DNA from: Dictyophora rubrovolvata
Lineage: Eukaryota > Basidiomycota > Agaricomycetes > Phallales > Phallaceae
Assembly: GCA_029959195.1 (NCBI GenBank)
Contig: CP114118.1
Location: forward strand, 2,754,001 to 2,818,000
Reading direction: 5' to 3'
Length of the DNA stretch: 64,000 nt
Below, piece by piece: positions 1 through 11,911 of the stretch (position 1 is the first letter of the stretch; every line of letters begins with the position of its first letter). The position numbers were made by a program, and so were the translations under genes. The notes under the pieces are model-generated. The model was given only the letters and a program-made list of their open reading frames with translations, did no database searches and was not told the origin of the DNA.

Positions 1-961
1 ATTACAGACCCCGTCCGTTGTACGGAACCAATGAACTCATTAGCTTCACCAGCTGTAGGAAAAATTGGGGGTGAAATTAATCGACAGCATTATAATTGTT
101 TCTTTGAGTCATATCTTGCTATTTTTAAACCTTTCTAAAAACATCGTGATCATGATTTGCTTACTATTCAAGAATCCAAGAGCGGAGAAAACTGCCTCAT
201 GATCCTGTACATGAGATTAACATGTGTTTGCATCTAGGATGTTCCAGTGTGATAGGCATTCCTTCCGAAAATAGCCAGAGTGTGAATGAGCACGGGAATT
301 TGCGTTGACAATCGTAATGATGAAACATTTCTATCCACCAACAATATTGAATGTCACAGTTTATAGCTGTTTCCGTGGGGAACCTTGTTATTAAGCCCTT
401 TAACCTTCGACTTAGCAAGAGCCACAAAATGCAACCTACTATTGATTTTGTGCAGTGTCAGTCCAGAAGGAAATTCCAGTGATGGGAAGAAATACCGTCA
501 ACGGCGACACCTTGACATAATTAAGCTGCGACAAACCGGCGAGATTCAGTATACGCTCGCATGACGAGGTCGCCACGGATCACGGTACAATGCCCCTAGT
601 TATGCCGCAATCATCTCTGTGTATCCATCTTCGAGCTTCAAGCTTCAGGCTTCAGGACCTACTGCTGCGAACAGATGGAGTGTGTGGCGTTCACACATCT
701 GCCAGGTGTCAATTTCGCTTCGTATAGCTTCCTGTGTTTTACCTCGACCCTGTGCGAATCATCTGCAGAGTTAATTATAGCCTGGACTATTTATGTAACG
801 TTTTTCCCTTTCCGTATTCATGATAATCATACCTGTCAGTTCTTCGATAAGACAGACAGAACCCATCAAGATCAGCTTTTAACTATATATATATTGTGTG
901 CTCCGTTTTGAATGGGATTGTTCAAGATTAATGGGGGGCGGGCTCACTTGACCTGGAGCAA
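1..961. other. intergenic, no supported gene
   Basis: AT-rich sequence with short open frames only. None shows a recognisable motif, a convincing intron structure or a family signature. The last 60 bases probably hold the leader of the small spliced gene that follows. Confidence 0.5.
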
Positions 962-1280
962 ATGAGCGCAGCGGCGATCGGCTACGTTGTGGGCTATCGT
1001 TGGTTACGGGCACGTGCTCGTCGGAAACAATTTGAGACATTACGTAATGTGCGTTATCTCAGCTCTGTTCCTCCATCATCACGAAGCTACCAATCTAATT
1101 TTAAGTTTTTCTTACCTTCCAGTCCGCATTATATGAAAGTCACAATAATTTCACCTCATGAATCAAGTTTATATCAAAATGTATGACTCTGGGCTGCTCT
1201 TAGGCTATCTCAAGCCAATCCAATTGTCCGACGTCGATGCCTATTATAATTCTCAGCCTCGCCTCGCCACCCGGAACTAA
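962..1280 (+). CDS. possible 52-residue spliced micro-protein, function unknown
   Basis: Seen: an ATG at 962 opens a frame starting MSAAAIGYVVGYRWLRARAR. A GTAATG donor at 1044 and a CTTAG acceptor ending at 1203 join it in phase to a second exon reading RYLKPIQLSDVDAYYNSQPR and ending in TAA at 1280. Exons of 82 and 77 nt give exactly 53 codons. The product has a short hydrophobic N-terminus, then a strongly basic Arg/Lys stretch, then a polar tail. That layout is often seen in small mitochondrial or membrane-anchored proteins, which is inference only. I do not recognise the family. An additional internal or upstream exon is possible, because the 160-nt intron is longer than most here. The next gene downstream starts about 175 bp away on the same strand. 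Confidence 0.4.
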
Positions 1281-1455
1281 TCGGTCTATTTTTACACGTA
1301 TTATTTTCTAAAACTGTTATGCTATTTATGGTTTTGATGCTGTCATAGAAGTGCTGGTCCGTTCTTTTTATAAAATAGTGATTCAGCGCCCATACGGTGA
1401 TAAGCGACCATCCCTCACATTTTTGTTTTCCTTCATCTCCTTTCCATCAAGCACA

Positions 1456-4302
1456 ATGGTTTACAAGCCTCAAGAGGATGCCAAGCCTAATATCCCTTGG
1501 CTTTTTCTACGCAAACGTCGATGTCTGTCTCTATTACTCGGTTCAGCATTCATTTCAATACCCATCTTGTTCGTCCTCCAAGGCCCAGGTAGTCTCAATT
1601 TGAAAACAGCGGTCCTATGGAGGTGGGGAACCACGAACGAACCATTCTATCCACACCAATCCGCGAGTGTCGAAGACACCGTGTTTCCTCCAGATGATCC
1701 CACCTACCTACTCTTCGAGCCTCTATCAATGTCTGTTCAAATGATTCCTTCTTCACCTTCAAAACCGGTCGTGCGACCAGTTCGGTCGCTATCGACCTCA
1801 TGTCTTGATGCCCATTTCGAGTCCGGCGAACCTTGCACAGCCTCCGGGCCCGATCCACCTCTGGACGTTCTTTGGACGTGGGTCAATGGCTCAGATAGAT
1901 TCCTGATGGAGTCCATGTCCCGTGCTGTGCGAAGGACAGACCCGAGGATGGCCACCACAACCCGTCCGAATACAGAGTTGTTTCGGTAAGGAATTGTCCA
2001 GACATATATTCACACGATAAGAAACAAACAAATTTTTTTACAGGGAACATGGTGAACTTCTCCATTCCATTCGTTCCGTCCTCAAACATTTCAGAGAGTC
2101 CACCAATCAACTTTATATCCTAACTTCCGATTTCCCCTTCACTCTACCAATCGTTGACGGAGACACTTTGGTCAATATTCCCCGTCGCTTAGGCCTGGTT
2201 CCCAGTTGGTTGAATTTGGCAAATGCCTCAAGGTGGCAAGACGGAGACGTCAAGTTGTCGACAGCGTATCATTCTCAAATCATGAAAGATTACCAGGGTA
2301 TTTTCAATAGGCATGTGTATTGTTCTCTGTATCTGCTTCGTTTTTTCTTAATGAAACACAGTTATGCCATTGAATCGCAAATCAAGAATACGCAGGGTCT
2401 TTCGGAGAATTAGTATGTCAACGTTAGCCCCAGTCATATGCTCTTCTTCTAAACTCACTCCACTCTAGCGTTTACATGAATGATGACTTCTTCATGCTGA
2501 CGAATCTCACCAAATCAGATTTTTACACATCAAGTATGTCTTTTTTTAAACACTGGAATTTTTGATCTTGTGCGCTCTGTCTCACCAATGAGAAAATTCA
2601 CAGCTTACGGCACGGTTATCCGCTTGCAAGCTGATCTCCAAGTAGATACCAATGCTAATCCGAGAGATCCACCTGCGGGCGAATGGGGTCCATTAAAATA
2701 TACCAACTGGTGCCTCAGTTCGTTTTTTTTTTCCCTTACAAACATTCTTTTGATGATCAACTTTTTAATCATCGTCCGCAATATCTAGGTAACCGATTCG
2801 GTACTCGTTCGCGACCATATATAGCGCATACGGCAAAAGCCCTCTCGGTTCCATTAATGGCTGAATTTCAAACAATGTGGCAATCTCAAATAGACATAAC
2901 CGCTACACACCCCTTCCGCGGTATGACCTCTGGCAATCGAGATGTCTATGTTAACTTTATGTTCACACATACGTTGGTTGAGCGATGGAGAGAAGCGCTG
3001 TTGTGGAGCTGGGTGGTTGGAAAAATTGGACCGCTGGGAGGGCGGTGGGGTGTGAGAGAACGGGAAATGGCGTGGCAGCTTTTGGGAGGGGATAAGAGTA
3101 GAGACGATATTGTTGTGAAGTCGACGTACCGAAGTTCCGCCCAACCAGAGGAAATTAAGAACAATCTCGAGGGGTCTGGTCATTCGCTGAGTGGGAAGAC
3201 CGAATACCTTTTCGGTGAGTAGGACTTCTTTTGTGATATCTTTGAAAGAGATTAATGGATCTTAGTGAGCGGAGATGGATATCCTTATGGGTTTGCGCAT
3301 ACACGTCCGAAGCGTGTTCCGTATTTCCCGAAATTCCTTTCTTCACCTCCGGCCGATGAAAATGGCAACAGCAACGGGAAAGAGTTGTGCAGATTATCTT
3401 ATTCGAAATGCTTTACTCCAGATCAAAAAGGTTTTGTCACCGCTAGCGACTTTTTCAGGTTTATCACGTTCGAGAAAATTGAATGTGGTGATTGTGGTGA
3501 GTTTTGTTTAATTATTCATTGATTTTCGGACAAATATTGATTTCACCGGAAGTAATTAACGCGTTGAGAGCTAAAAGTGGTGAAAGCGGATTATCAGCCT
3601 TCCTGCCACCTCACGACAAAATTTACAAATCGGCCTGGGATGACGGGGAAGATGACACTCTTACTGGTATCGATGTGGAAGCTATTGCAAGAATGGACAC
3701 TGGCAATTACGACACCGACAGCTATGACGACGACGTCGAAAGTCGATCGACCGACGCTGATTCAGGCTCCTCGTCCCAGCAATCCGACGACTCCGACTCC
3801 GATTCTGCATCCAATCATCAATTCCCAACATTTTCGCCTCCCCCGCATTTACCCCTTATATCTCATTTTGAGGAAGGCGATTTCTCAATAGCTGAAGTTT
3901 TACCTCCGAAAGGCAGGACCGATGTCCGCGCGTGGACACTTCAACTCTTACAGCGGTATCGGTTTGTTCTCGGTCAAACACCTACGCGATTCGATATGAT
4001 TACGTCTTTGAATGACGCACGAAATAAAATGAGACAGACTGATAAAGATAAGAATGCGGTAAGTGGAGAATTTTTGTTTAGTGTCGGACTCTGGAACGCC
4101 TTTTCGCCGTCGGCTGTTTCTTTTTTGTCAAGGTTTGATCATGGTTCTAACGTTGTTCTTTTTTTTTTTTTTTTTTTGAATTCAGGCTCTTCTTTGCATT
4201 AATGATAACATCAAGGGTGTTACAGCAGCTCAAGCGGACGTTTTCCTTCGTGATTGGCAAGATAAACGATGGGGCGACAAAGCGGACTGGGAAAAACGAT
4301 AG
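1456..4302 (+). CDS. Stealth-family sugar-phosphate transferase, Xpt1-like (copy 1 of tandem pair)
   Basis: Predicted type II Golgi membrane enzyme that transfers a sugar-phosphate onto glycans. The characterised fungal relative is the Cryptococcus xylosylphosphotransferase Xpt1; the animal relative is GlcNAc-1-phosphotransferase. Seen: ATG at 1456, a hydrophobic anchor around residues 20-40, then the four Stealth blocks. CR1 is DVLWTWVNGSD. CR2 includes the SIRSVLKHF and LYILTSDFPF stretches. CR3 contains VYMNDDFF followed by GEWGPLKYTNW and ERWREALLWSW. CR4 ends with LLCINDN. A Cys-rich piece (IECGDC) precedes CR4, and an Asp/Ser-rich low-complexity insert (about 3,690-3,830) lies between CR3 and CR4. 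Exon 1 ends at 1985 and exon 2 starts at 2044; about nine short introns follow. TAG ends at 4302. The frame can be opened further upstream only from a non-ATG codon, so 1456 is preferred. Donor and acceptor specificity cannot be read from sequence. Confidence 0.85.
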
Positions 4303-6897
4303 TATATAACAAAAGCGAAGAAAGAAATAGACGTGTCCACATCGGATAAAAAGAAGGAATCTATTATTAATTTATTACGGCTATACAATGCAAATCACAT
4401 CATCCTCAATTTTATCTTTTTTGGCTACAAACAAAGTTTTCCCTGTTTCTCTTTTTCTATAATCCACTCTTTTCGGACTTGGAACTTTCCCTTCTGATTC
4501 TCTTCACTGTATTGTAGCATAATACCCTTGCATGAATGGCCTGACGGCCATTTTTTTTGGATAGTCCCTATTAGTACGTCGGCTATCGAATACCCTACTA
4601 CAAGAATATAATTTATTTATTTGTTGAATTGTGGAAAATGTGTACTACTGTACTCGATATTGAAATTTGTTACCTGTTGCGAGTTGAAGGGTCTTAATGG
4701 AGACTAACTTGCTACTACTTTCGTTAAATCCGACGTGTTGATAATGTACGCTTATAAAGAACAATAATCTCGGATTCACAAGCTGGCACGTCAAATTGAT
4801 AACGAAACCGTTCAAAAAACGGGGCCCTATTATTAATACCTCTCCTCTTCTTGTCTATTGAAAACTTTAGCTTTGACTCTCTCATGTGATCCCTTGATGT
4901 GAGCTCCATATTAACCGCTTACTTATTATGCGTTACGAGGGATCTATTTATATGTATTCCTACGATATTTCATATTTCCACTTCGCGCGTTCTTTTCCCG
5001 TTTCGGGGACTTCGATTAGGCGATATCATTTAGCGCGAATACCCTGTATATGCACAACAAGGCGTACCAATAAAATGGTGAATATCTATTGCTTCTTTAT
5101 TTAGGGTTCGAGTTCGACGTACGGAGCAATATATTTAACGACATGAGGATTTAGTCAGCCAGTCAGTAGAAATGTTCGAACAATTGACTGGGTCCGAGTT
5201 CGGAATGACACCTATTTACATACACAACTTAGCTTGGTTTTCCTGTTGTCCGCCCATCTCTAGTTTACTCGCCCAGTTAAATGGTACCTGATGAAGTAAT
5301 CCGCAGGCGCAAACTTACTATCAGAATAAGCTAGGATGAATCACCCCCCGGTTTGTTTTGGAGCATTTGTAAAATATAAAATATTTCTGGTGCCGATTAC
5401 GCCGCCGGTCCTTATTGTTTTTTTTCTTCCGAAGCATTGCTCAATTTCTCACGTCCATTCAACCAACGTCATGTCTACTGACGTGTCAACCCACCTTTCG
5501 ATTCAGAAGTGTGATATTACTCATACCTTTAAAATACATTTAATCACTTGAATCTATAGTCAAAAGATAAGACTAGATCTAGATGGAACTGGCACACGAC
5601 ACAGGTATACGTACATGCCCTAGCGCGCGTGCCACGGCCTTGCGACCAATCAAGATCTGTTTATAATTACCTGGCACTTCAAAGTTTATCAGATTATCGG
5701 TTGGTTTCTAAGATACAATGGGAGTGGTATTCAGGCACTTGGAAAGTGTAAAACCCAATCGGAGTAATCTCGATGCGTCAGTACAAGTCAGTACCTTTTA
5801 ATTTTTCAGTCATCCCTGTGGCAAAATGGGAACAGGAACTTTGCGAATTTAGAATGCCGCCATTAGAAAATCTCTCTGCGGCAGCGCAATTTGTATTTAT
5901 TGAATGGAATGACGTCGCGCCCATGGACCCTCTCCCAGCTAGTGCTGGCGACTTTCTTTTTTTTTAGAAACAGCCCATCGTTCTGCTGCGGTTATGCCGC
6001 TGGAAGCTAGTCGTAATGGGCGGCCGAAAACTCCGGGAACTGAGATGAGGTAGGGATGTAAGTACATGTAACTACGGGGCCCGGGTGAGGTCCTCCTTTG
6101 TAACTAGTATAGGCTTGACCTCAATCGCAGGAGAAAAGAACAGAAAATCGAGGAAGAATTTGACGTTGTCGTGTGTTGTATCATCATCAGCAAATTAGAC
6201 AAATTAGACTGCACGTCGACCCTGAACAGGCCCGCCACAATGACGCAGTAATTGTCGATCACATTGCAGCCCCCGCGCAGCGTTCGATGTTTCGGTCACA
6301 CGACCACCCACGCTCAGGCTATTCGGACTTTTTTTTGTTTTTTTTTCTTATTCGAGATTACTCTTGGACTCTCGGACTCTCGGCAGCTGGTCGAACAATC
6401 AGCCATTTCTGGCAAGGAATGTTCAACAATAACTTGAGTGATGATTAATAATTGATTGCCGTTTGGGGGCTTTCAATGAGCCAAGCCTTCACCTCCGATT
6501 TCGAGTGTCTGTTATATATTAAAAACCTGGGCTGGTAAATGAATGGTTCAAGCTCGAGCTAGCTCAAAATAGTTGTCTTTTTCCCATCCCACTGTCTTTG
6601 ATTTGGGTGGGCCAAGAATACCAACCCATGCCAGTAGCCAATTGTTCATCCATGACGGAAGGCTGTTCGGGGTTGTCGATGACATCTCATACATCATGTC
6701 ATGAGAGCTAGAAGTCTTGCCGAGCACACGCTTAGAGTTTATATCAATGAACGGCATATCGGCATCTCGCATCTCGTTGGAGGGGCCTTTTCATGAAAAA
6801 AACTTGATGTTTCTTGGCCATGTATAATGTATATGTAAATCGCTTACTGATAGAATTTACAACTCCCCTCCTCCCCTTCGACCATCGCCACGCACAC
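4303..6897. other. intergenic between the two Stealth genes
   Basis: About 2.6 kb with only short, unconvincing open frames on both strands. It should hold the 3' end of copy 1 and the promoter of copy 2. No repeat or mobile-element signature was recognised. Confidence 0.5.
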
Positions 6898-9800
6898 ATG
6901 GAGGTCCCGTTGCTCCAGCGAGACACCGAGCGTGATAGCTATCGGTCTGGCTCAGGCACCGACGACGTTAACGATGAGCTCTGGCTTACGATGACGGGTC
7001 GTGAGACCAGGCGTCGGTCGAAATTTACCTTCATGAGCAGGAAAATTTCGCGACTGGTTGTATCTCTTATAACGGTCTCGGTTGTCTTGTTTTCCTTGAC
7101 AGCCCTCTCTCTTCTCCAAGGGCGACAGTTTCTAGCAATCCCACCCTCTTGGTTCTCTTCCGGAGCGGGAGAGAAAGCAGTCTTTGACGATCAAGGGAAT
7201 CTCCTTCAACACCCTCACTATATCGTATTCGAGCGGCCCAAGCGACACTCGCCCCATTCACTCGCTGACATTCCTCTTCGACCGGTACGCCGACTTCCCG
7301 ACAGATGTCTCGACGCCCATTTTGCCCTCGGAGAGCCTTGCTATGACGATGGTCCTTCCACTTTTGACGTAGTCTGGACATGGGTAAACGCTTCTGATTG
7401 GAGACTTCAAGATGAAATGCAAAAAGCCCTGGAACATTTCAACCTTCCCACGTCAGATGAGCAAGCGGGCGAGTCCAATAGCAAACTCTACCGGTTCGCC
7501 CTTTTTCTCTTTTCCTTCCTTCCTTCCTTCCCGATGTCATCGTCGTCGCATTGTTCTTCTCTCTAATATATTGCCAAACAGAGACCACGATGAATTACGA
7601 CATTCTTTACGTTCGGTTCTTCGCCATTTCCGCCCTTACATCAGGAAATTCAACATCTTCACATCCGATTTCCCATTCTCTCAGGATTCATATACGGTAC
7701 GTGTGACCACGCGCCACGTTAGTCCAAATCGAACCGAATGATAAAACCAAAGATTCTAGAATACACAGACTCCGCCACAGGTTAACGAAATACCCAATAA
7801 TAACACGATACGACTCGGTCAGCTGCCTAACTGGTTGCAGTCTCAGGACAAGGAACGATGGCGAGATGGCGATATTCCGCTAAAAATTGTTTACCAATCG
7901 CAAGTCTTCCGAAACTTCTCTGGTTTGAGCTTCAACAGGTTCGTGTTCCTCTTTGACTCGTAACAGGAAGAGCTGTGTGTGTTAAGGTCATTTTAGTTTC
8001 GGCATCGAAACACAATTACCTCACCTGAGAGATATTGAATATAATCTGTTTGTTTATTCCTTCCTTCTACGGAATCGTTCTGATTCGTTTTCATGGCAGT
8101 ATTTACTTGGTTAGTTTCTTCCCACGATCAAACGGAGGAAGTTTCTTCTCTTACCTGATCTGTCTACCGGTAGAACGACGACTTTTATTATACGGCAGAT
8201 TTGTTACCCGCAGATTTTTATACTTCAGGTACGACGACAATACTTTTGCGAGAAAAAAAAAAAAGAGGGAGCCGCTGATTTGTGTCCGGTGTACAGCATA
8301 CGGCACCGTTTTGCGATTCGATATCAATTTCCTAATTGATCCAGAAAGGGTCGCGGACAGCAATCCTTCAGGCGAATGGGGTCCCCTTCAATACACAAGT
8401 TGGCTGCTCAGTGCGTTCTGGTGGTTGTTTCTCAAAAAACAACTATCTAATGTTTTTTTCGTTTCATTTTAAGGTGAACGTTTTGGATATCGTGGTCGTC
8501 CTTACGCCAAACACGCTGCGAAATCTTTTCCAGTCACTCTGCTTGACGAGGCCGCGCGAATCTGGGAAAGAGAGTTCCAGGAAACTGCTAGTCATAAGTT
8601 TAGAGGAACGCGTGGTCCCGCTGGATTGTGGGATGTTCATACTACGTTTCTGTTGCCGCATTTGCTTGTGGAGCGGTGGAGAGAGGCGTTGCTTTGGTCG
8701 TGGGTTGTTGGACGGGTTGGAGGGATGAATGACGAATGGTCGAAAGCCGAGAAGAATCAGGCATGGTCAGAGTTGGGCGGAGTGTCTGGGATGTCCAAGA
8801 TTCGTGTCAGCCTGTCCACGAGGAAGACGTTGGAAGAGGATAGAGTTTCGGCGACTTTGAGGAGAAGTGGGGAGGCTAGCAGCCAAAGAACACGATATGA
8901 CTTTTGTAAGTGAACAAGCAGCTGTTATTCCCAACCGTCCTTTTTTTTTAACTAGATGTATTATATACAGCCAGCCTTGATGGATACCCATATGGCTTTG
9001 TTGACAAAGATGGGCAGACTGCTCTTCCCGTTTTTTCCGGTACGGATGTGGATATCTCCCGAGAAGTATGTGAATTGGATTTCGAAGAGTGTTTCGATGG
9101 GTCGTCATCCGCAAGTGACGCCTTCAAAACCATTGCGTTTGATCGGGTTCAATGTGGTGATTGTGGTGAGTAATATAATATATAAAAAAAAACCACACTC
9201 GTTTCCCATGAAACAAACCCAAACTATACACACATGGAATCTGACCATGTGTTTTTCTCTTTTTCCTTTAGTCATACACGCTCTTCGTGCGAAAAGTGGT
9301 GATCTTGGTTTATCAGCATTTCTGCCTTCACCGGATCGCAAATATGCTCCTCCTGAGAACACGTTATGGTCCGAACTCCTCCATTTTGACACAGAGAATG
9401 ATGATATCGATACGGCTAATGGTCTTTCGGATGACGAAGATAGCCAACAAATGTCCCAGGAAGAACAACTATCGTCTTCTTCGCCTTCCTCTTCTTCTTC
9501 CTCTTCATCATCCCCATCATCGCCGTTAAATGACCACGACCTACTAGTCGAAGAGATGGAAGACGAACCTCATCTTCCTCTAGACAACAACTGGCGCACT
9601 GCAAAATTCGCTTTAAAGGACGTCCTAGACTCGTATGGAAACGGCGGCAGTGTACAAGTGCGACAGTGGATTGAAAGAGTCATGGAGAGATACCGCTTTA
9701 TCATAGGTATCCATCCTCATTCTCTCTTTTTTCTCTCTCTTTCTCTTTCTCTTTACTGATTTTCACGATTCTTTCTTCTCCGCAGGGGACACGTTTGTCC

Positions 9801-9982
9801 TATTCCTCATGATTGGAGGACCGGACCAGGCACGTCAAGACTTGGGTGCTATACCAGACGAAGTCTCCCTTCTTTGTATGAATGATGACGTGAAAGAAGG
9901 GTTTTGGGAGACGGATAGGATTTTGAGAGATTGGCAGGAACGGAGGTGGAGTACGGCTGCTCAGTGGGAGAGGAATACATAA
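6898..9982 (+). CDS. Stealth-family sugar-phosphate transferase, Xpt1-like (copy 2 of tandem pair)
   Basis: Tandem paralogue of the preceding Stealth gene, same strand, 2.6 kb downstream. Seen: ATG at 6898 (MEVPLLQRDTERDS), a membrane anchor near residues 55-75, CR1 as DVVWTWVNASD, CR2 with LRHSLRSVLRHFRPY, CR3 with NDDFYYTADLL and GEWGPLQYTSW then ERWREALLWSW, the RVQCGDC Cys motif, and CR4 as SLLCMNDD. TAA ends at 9982. The CR3-CR4 linker carries a long Ser-rich run (9,470-9,530) where copy 1 has an Asp/Ser mix. The exon carrying NDDFYY joins its upstream exon across a weak GTTTAT donor near 8,050; this alignment preserves the family register but is the least certain splice. Catalytic blocks are all present, so it is probably functional. 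Expected role is Golgi glycan phosphorylation, possibly with a different acceptor from copy 1. Confidence 0.83.
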
Positions 9983-10499
9983 CATACGTTAACGAGGCCT
10001 CAATTCACTACCGGAGTTGGGGCTGCTACCACACTTCCTTCCTTCGTCAATCGCTGTCAGGTCTATATAGACTTGAAACAAGGGCTGAAAAGTATGTACA
10101 GTGTGGGTCTTTTTGCCTTTCAAATCCCACTTGGTATATATCGGTTGTATACCTGTCGCACTTCCTCCTTTTCCTCTTCTTATCTTAGACTTCACGATAA
10201 TAATCTTGGATACTAGCATCAGACGGACCAATCTCTTAATATACATATATATGTATTAAAAAGTCTTTTTTTGTATCATTATTCGAATATAGTTGCGTGG
10301 GGAGTTCACAAAAAGATGTATGTATAGTGTACATGGCTGATGGATGATAGGCAGGAAGATAGCAATGTGTCATTTCGTTGCGAGAATAGTAGTTCTTTGG
10401 AACACGGTTGGCATTCTGATGGTGGATGTAAATCAACTCTTTATGGGAGAAAAAAAAAATTGGGCTGACTAGAGTGGAAGTGGTGCACATGACTTTGAC
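9983..10499. other. convergent intergenic spacer
   Basis: Lies between the stop codons of the second Stealth gene (plus) and HUS1 (minus). AT-rich with ATATATAT stretches near 10,240, as expected of paired 3' ends. No gene seen. Confidence 0.5.
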
Positions 10500-11753
10500 T
10501 CAATCGGCACCATCTCGCATTGCTGGGATATAAAACGTCAAGATATCTCCAGTTTCGCTCGTTTCGCCTATATAAGCATACATAATAATACAGTGTTTAT
10601 GACAGATACCTAGCATGTACGTTAGCGAATCAACTTTGACTTTGATATGATATCAATCAACATACATGCAATAGTAGCAGATGAAACAGCGTAGCAGGAT
10701 ACGAATTTCAGAAAACTTTTAATTGAAATTATCGTAGTAGCAAATGCAGTTGGATCTCGTGGCTCTTCATCTGGTTCTCCCGCTTTCATTTGAAAAAATA
10801 GATATATAAGAAGACCGGGAAACAACATGTGCAATCGCGCTTACCTATATTGGGTTTCTCGCATTTTGTCCATTCCGTGTCAACTTTAACAACCTCCGTT
10901 TCTATGAATAGTTTGAGATGCCCGCTTCTATTAGCTGATATTCCCATAACGTCTGAAAGCTGTCGAAGATGTTCAGCGACCGTCCTCAATTTGGATAAAG
11001 GGGGGAGAAAGATATGGACCTGTGGGCACAAACGGAAAAAAAATCAGAGTGGGCACGAGTCGAATGGATTGGAAGATCGTTTATGTAGAAGTAGAAGTAG
11101 AAGTAGAAGTAGTGACTGACATCTGGCTCCGGACACATAGGTTCCTTGATCTTTTCGACATCCTGAGGTCGTAAAATATCAACGTTTACATCCTGAGTTA
11201 CAGAGAGATCTTGATTCTGGCGCGTTTTGACGATGATTTGGAGGCTTAAGACGGCGCGATCGCCCCTTTTTGCGAGCTTTAGAATCGTCTCTGGGGATGA
11301 AGACTGAAACGAGGCGGATTTTAGAGCTTGGCTGAATGCTTCTGCTGATATTTTCAGTGTAATTTCGTCGTTTGCGTTGGATTCAACTCGGTAGTCTTCA
11401 AATAATGTTGTCTAGTAGTATGAAGCGCATTTGAGGCTTAGAGGGTGACAAAAGAAGCATTTAATGGCACGAACTACTTTGATTAGTCTATAATCAAATA
11501 TCAACAAGACGATGATTATGCATGAGTTGGAGACATACGACCATGCTTGCATTCCACCTTCGCTTGCCTTGTCACAAATAATACGCAAATGGGTCGGAGA
11601 GAATTTGAGAATGCAAGTCTTTGACAACCGTTCTATTGTCTGAATGACTCCTACAAATAAAAAAAGGACTTAGGCGGAAGATTCAACAAATAAAAAGGAA
11701 AAGGAAATACGGTATAAAATGTTGGCATGTTGCAGCGATGCCCGAAGACGCAT
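10500..11753 (-). CDS. HUS1: HUS1-like subunit of the 9-1-1 DNA-damage checkpoint clamp
   Basis: HUS1 forms the PCNA-like RAD9-RAD1-HUS1 ring, loaded at damaged or stalled DNA to activate checkpoint kinases. Seen: ATG at 11753 gives MRLRASLQHANILYR, the conserved N-terminus. A donor at 11710 joins it to VIQTIERLSKTCILKFSP. Downstream come VHIFLPPLSKLRTVAEHL (the Hus1/Mec3 signature with the interdomain P-L segment) and SIKSFLKFVSCYAVSSATIA. A last small exon completes CICHKHCIIMYAYIG and DILTFYIPA before TGA at 10500. This last exon is easy to miss: reading through its donor near 10,664 gives a false short C-terminus. At least five introns, one containing a GTAGAA microsatellite. It is divergent with the Maf-type gene across 158 bp. 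Confidence 0.85.
11085..11112. repeat. GTAGAA microsatellite
   Basis: Between four and five copies of the hexamer GTAGAA, lying inside a HUS1 intron. Length polymorphism would not affect coding. Confidence 0.9.
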
Positions 11754-11911
11754 CGAACGCGAACGGGGTATAGTAACGTGTGGCGTTCGTCGTCGTTGAC
11801 GCGTTGTTGACTAATCACACCGTCCTTCTTCTCTGCGCAAACAATGCCCCCCAAACACAACGTTGTCCTCGACCATGCACTTCGAATTCCGGGTATATTA
11901 TTTAACTGACT
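11754..11911. promoter_or_regulatory. shared divergent promoter, HUS1 / Maf-type gene
   Basis: Only 158 bp separate the HUS1 start (minus) and the Maf-type start (plus), so both 5' ends must use this interval. No clear TATA box was seen. A short plus-strand frame starting at 11,844 lies within it but has no support as a gene. Confidence 0.6.

Noticed and set aside
1-961. Short ORFs at the window start
   Set aside because: Random-looking composition, no motifs and no plausible exon chains.
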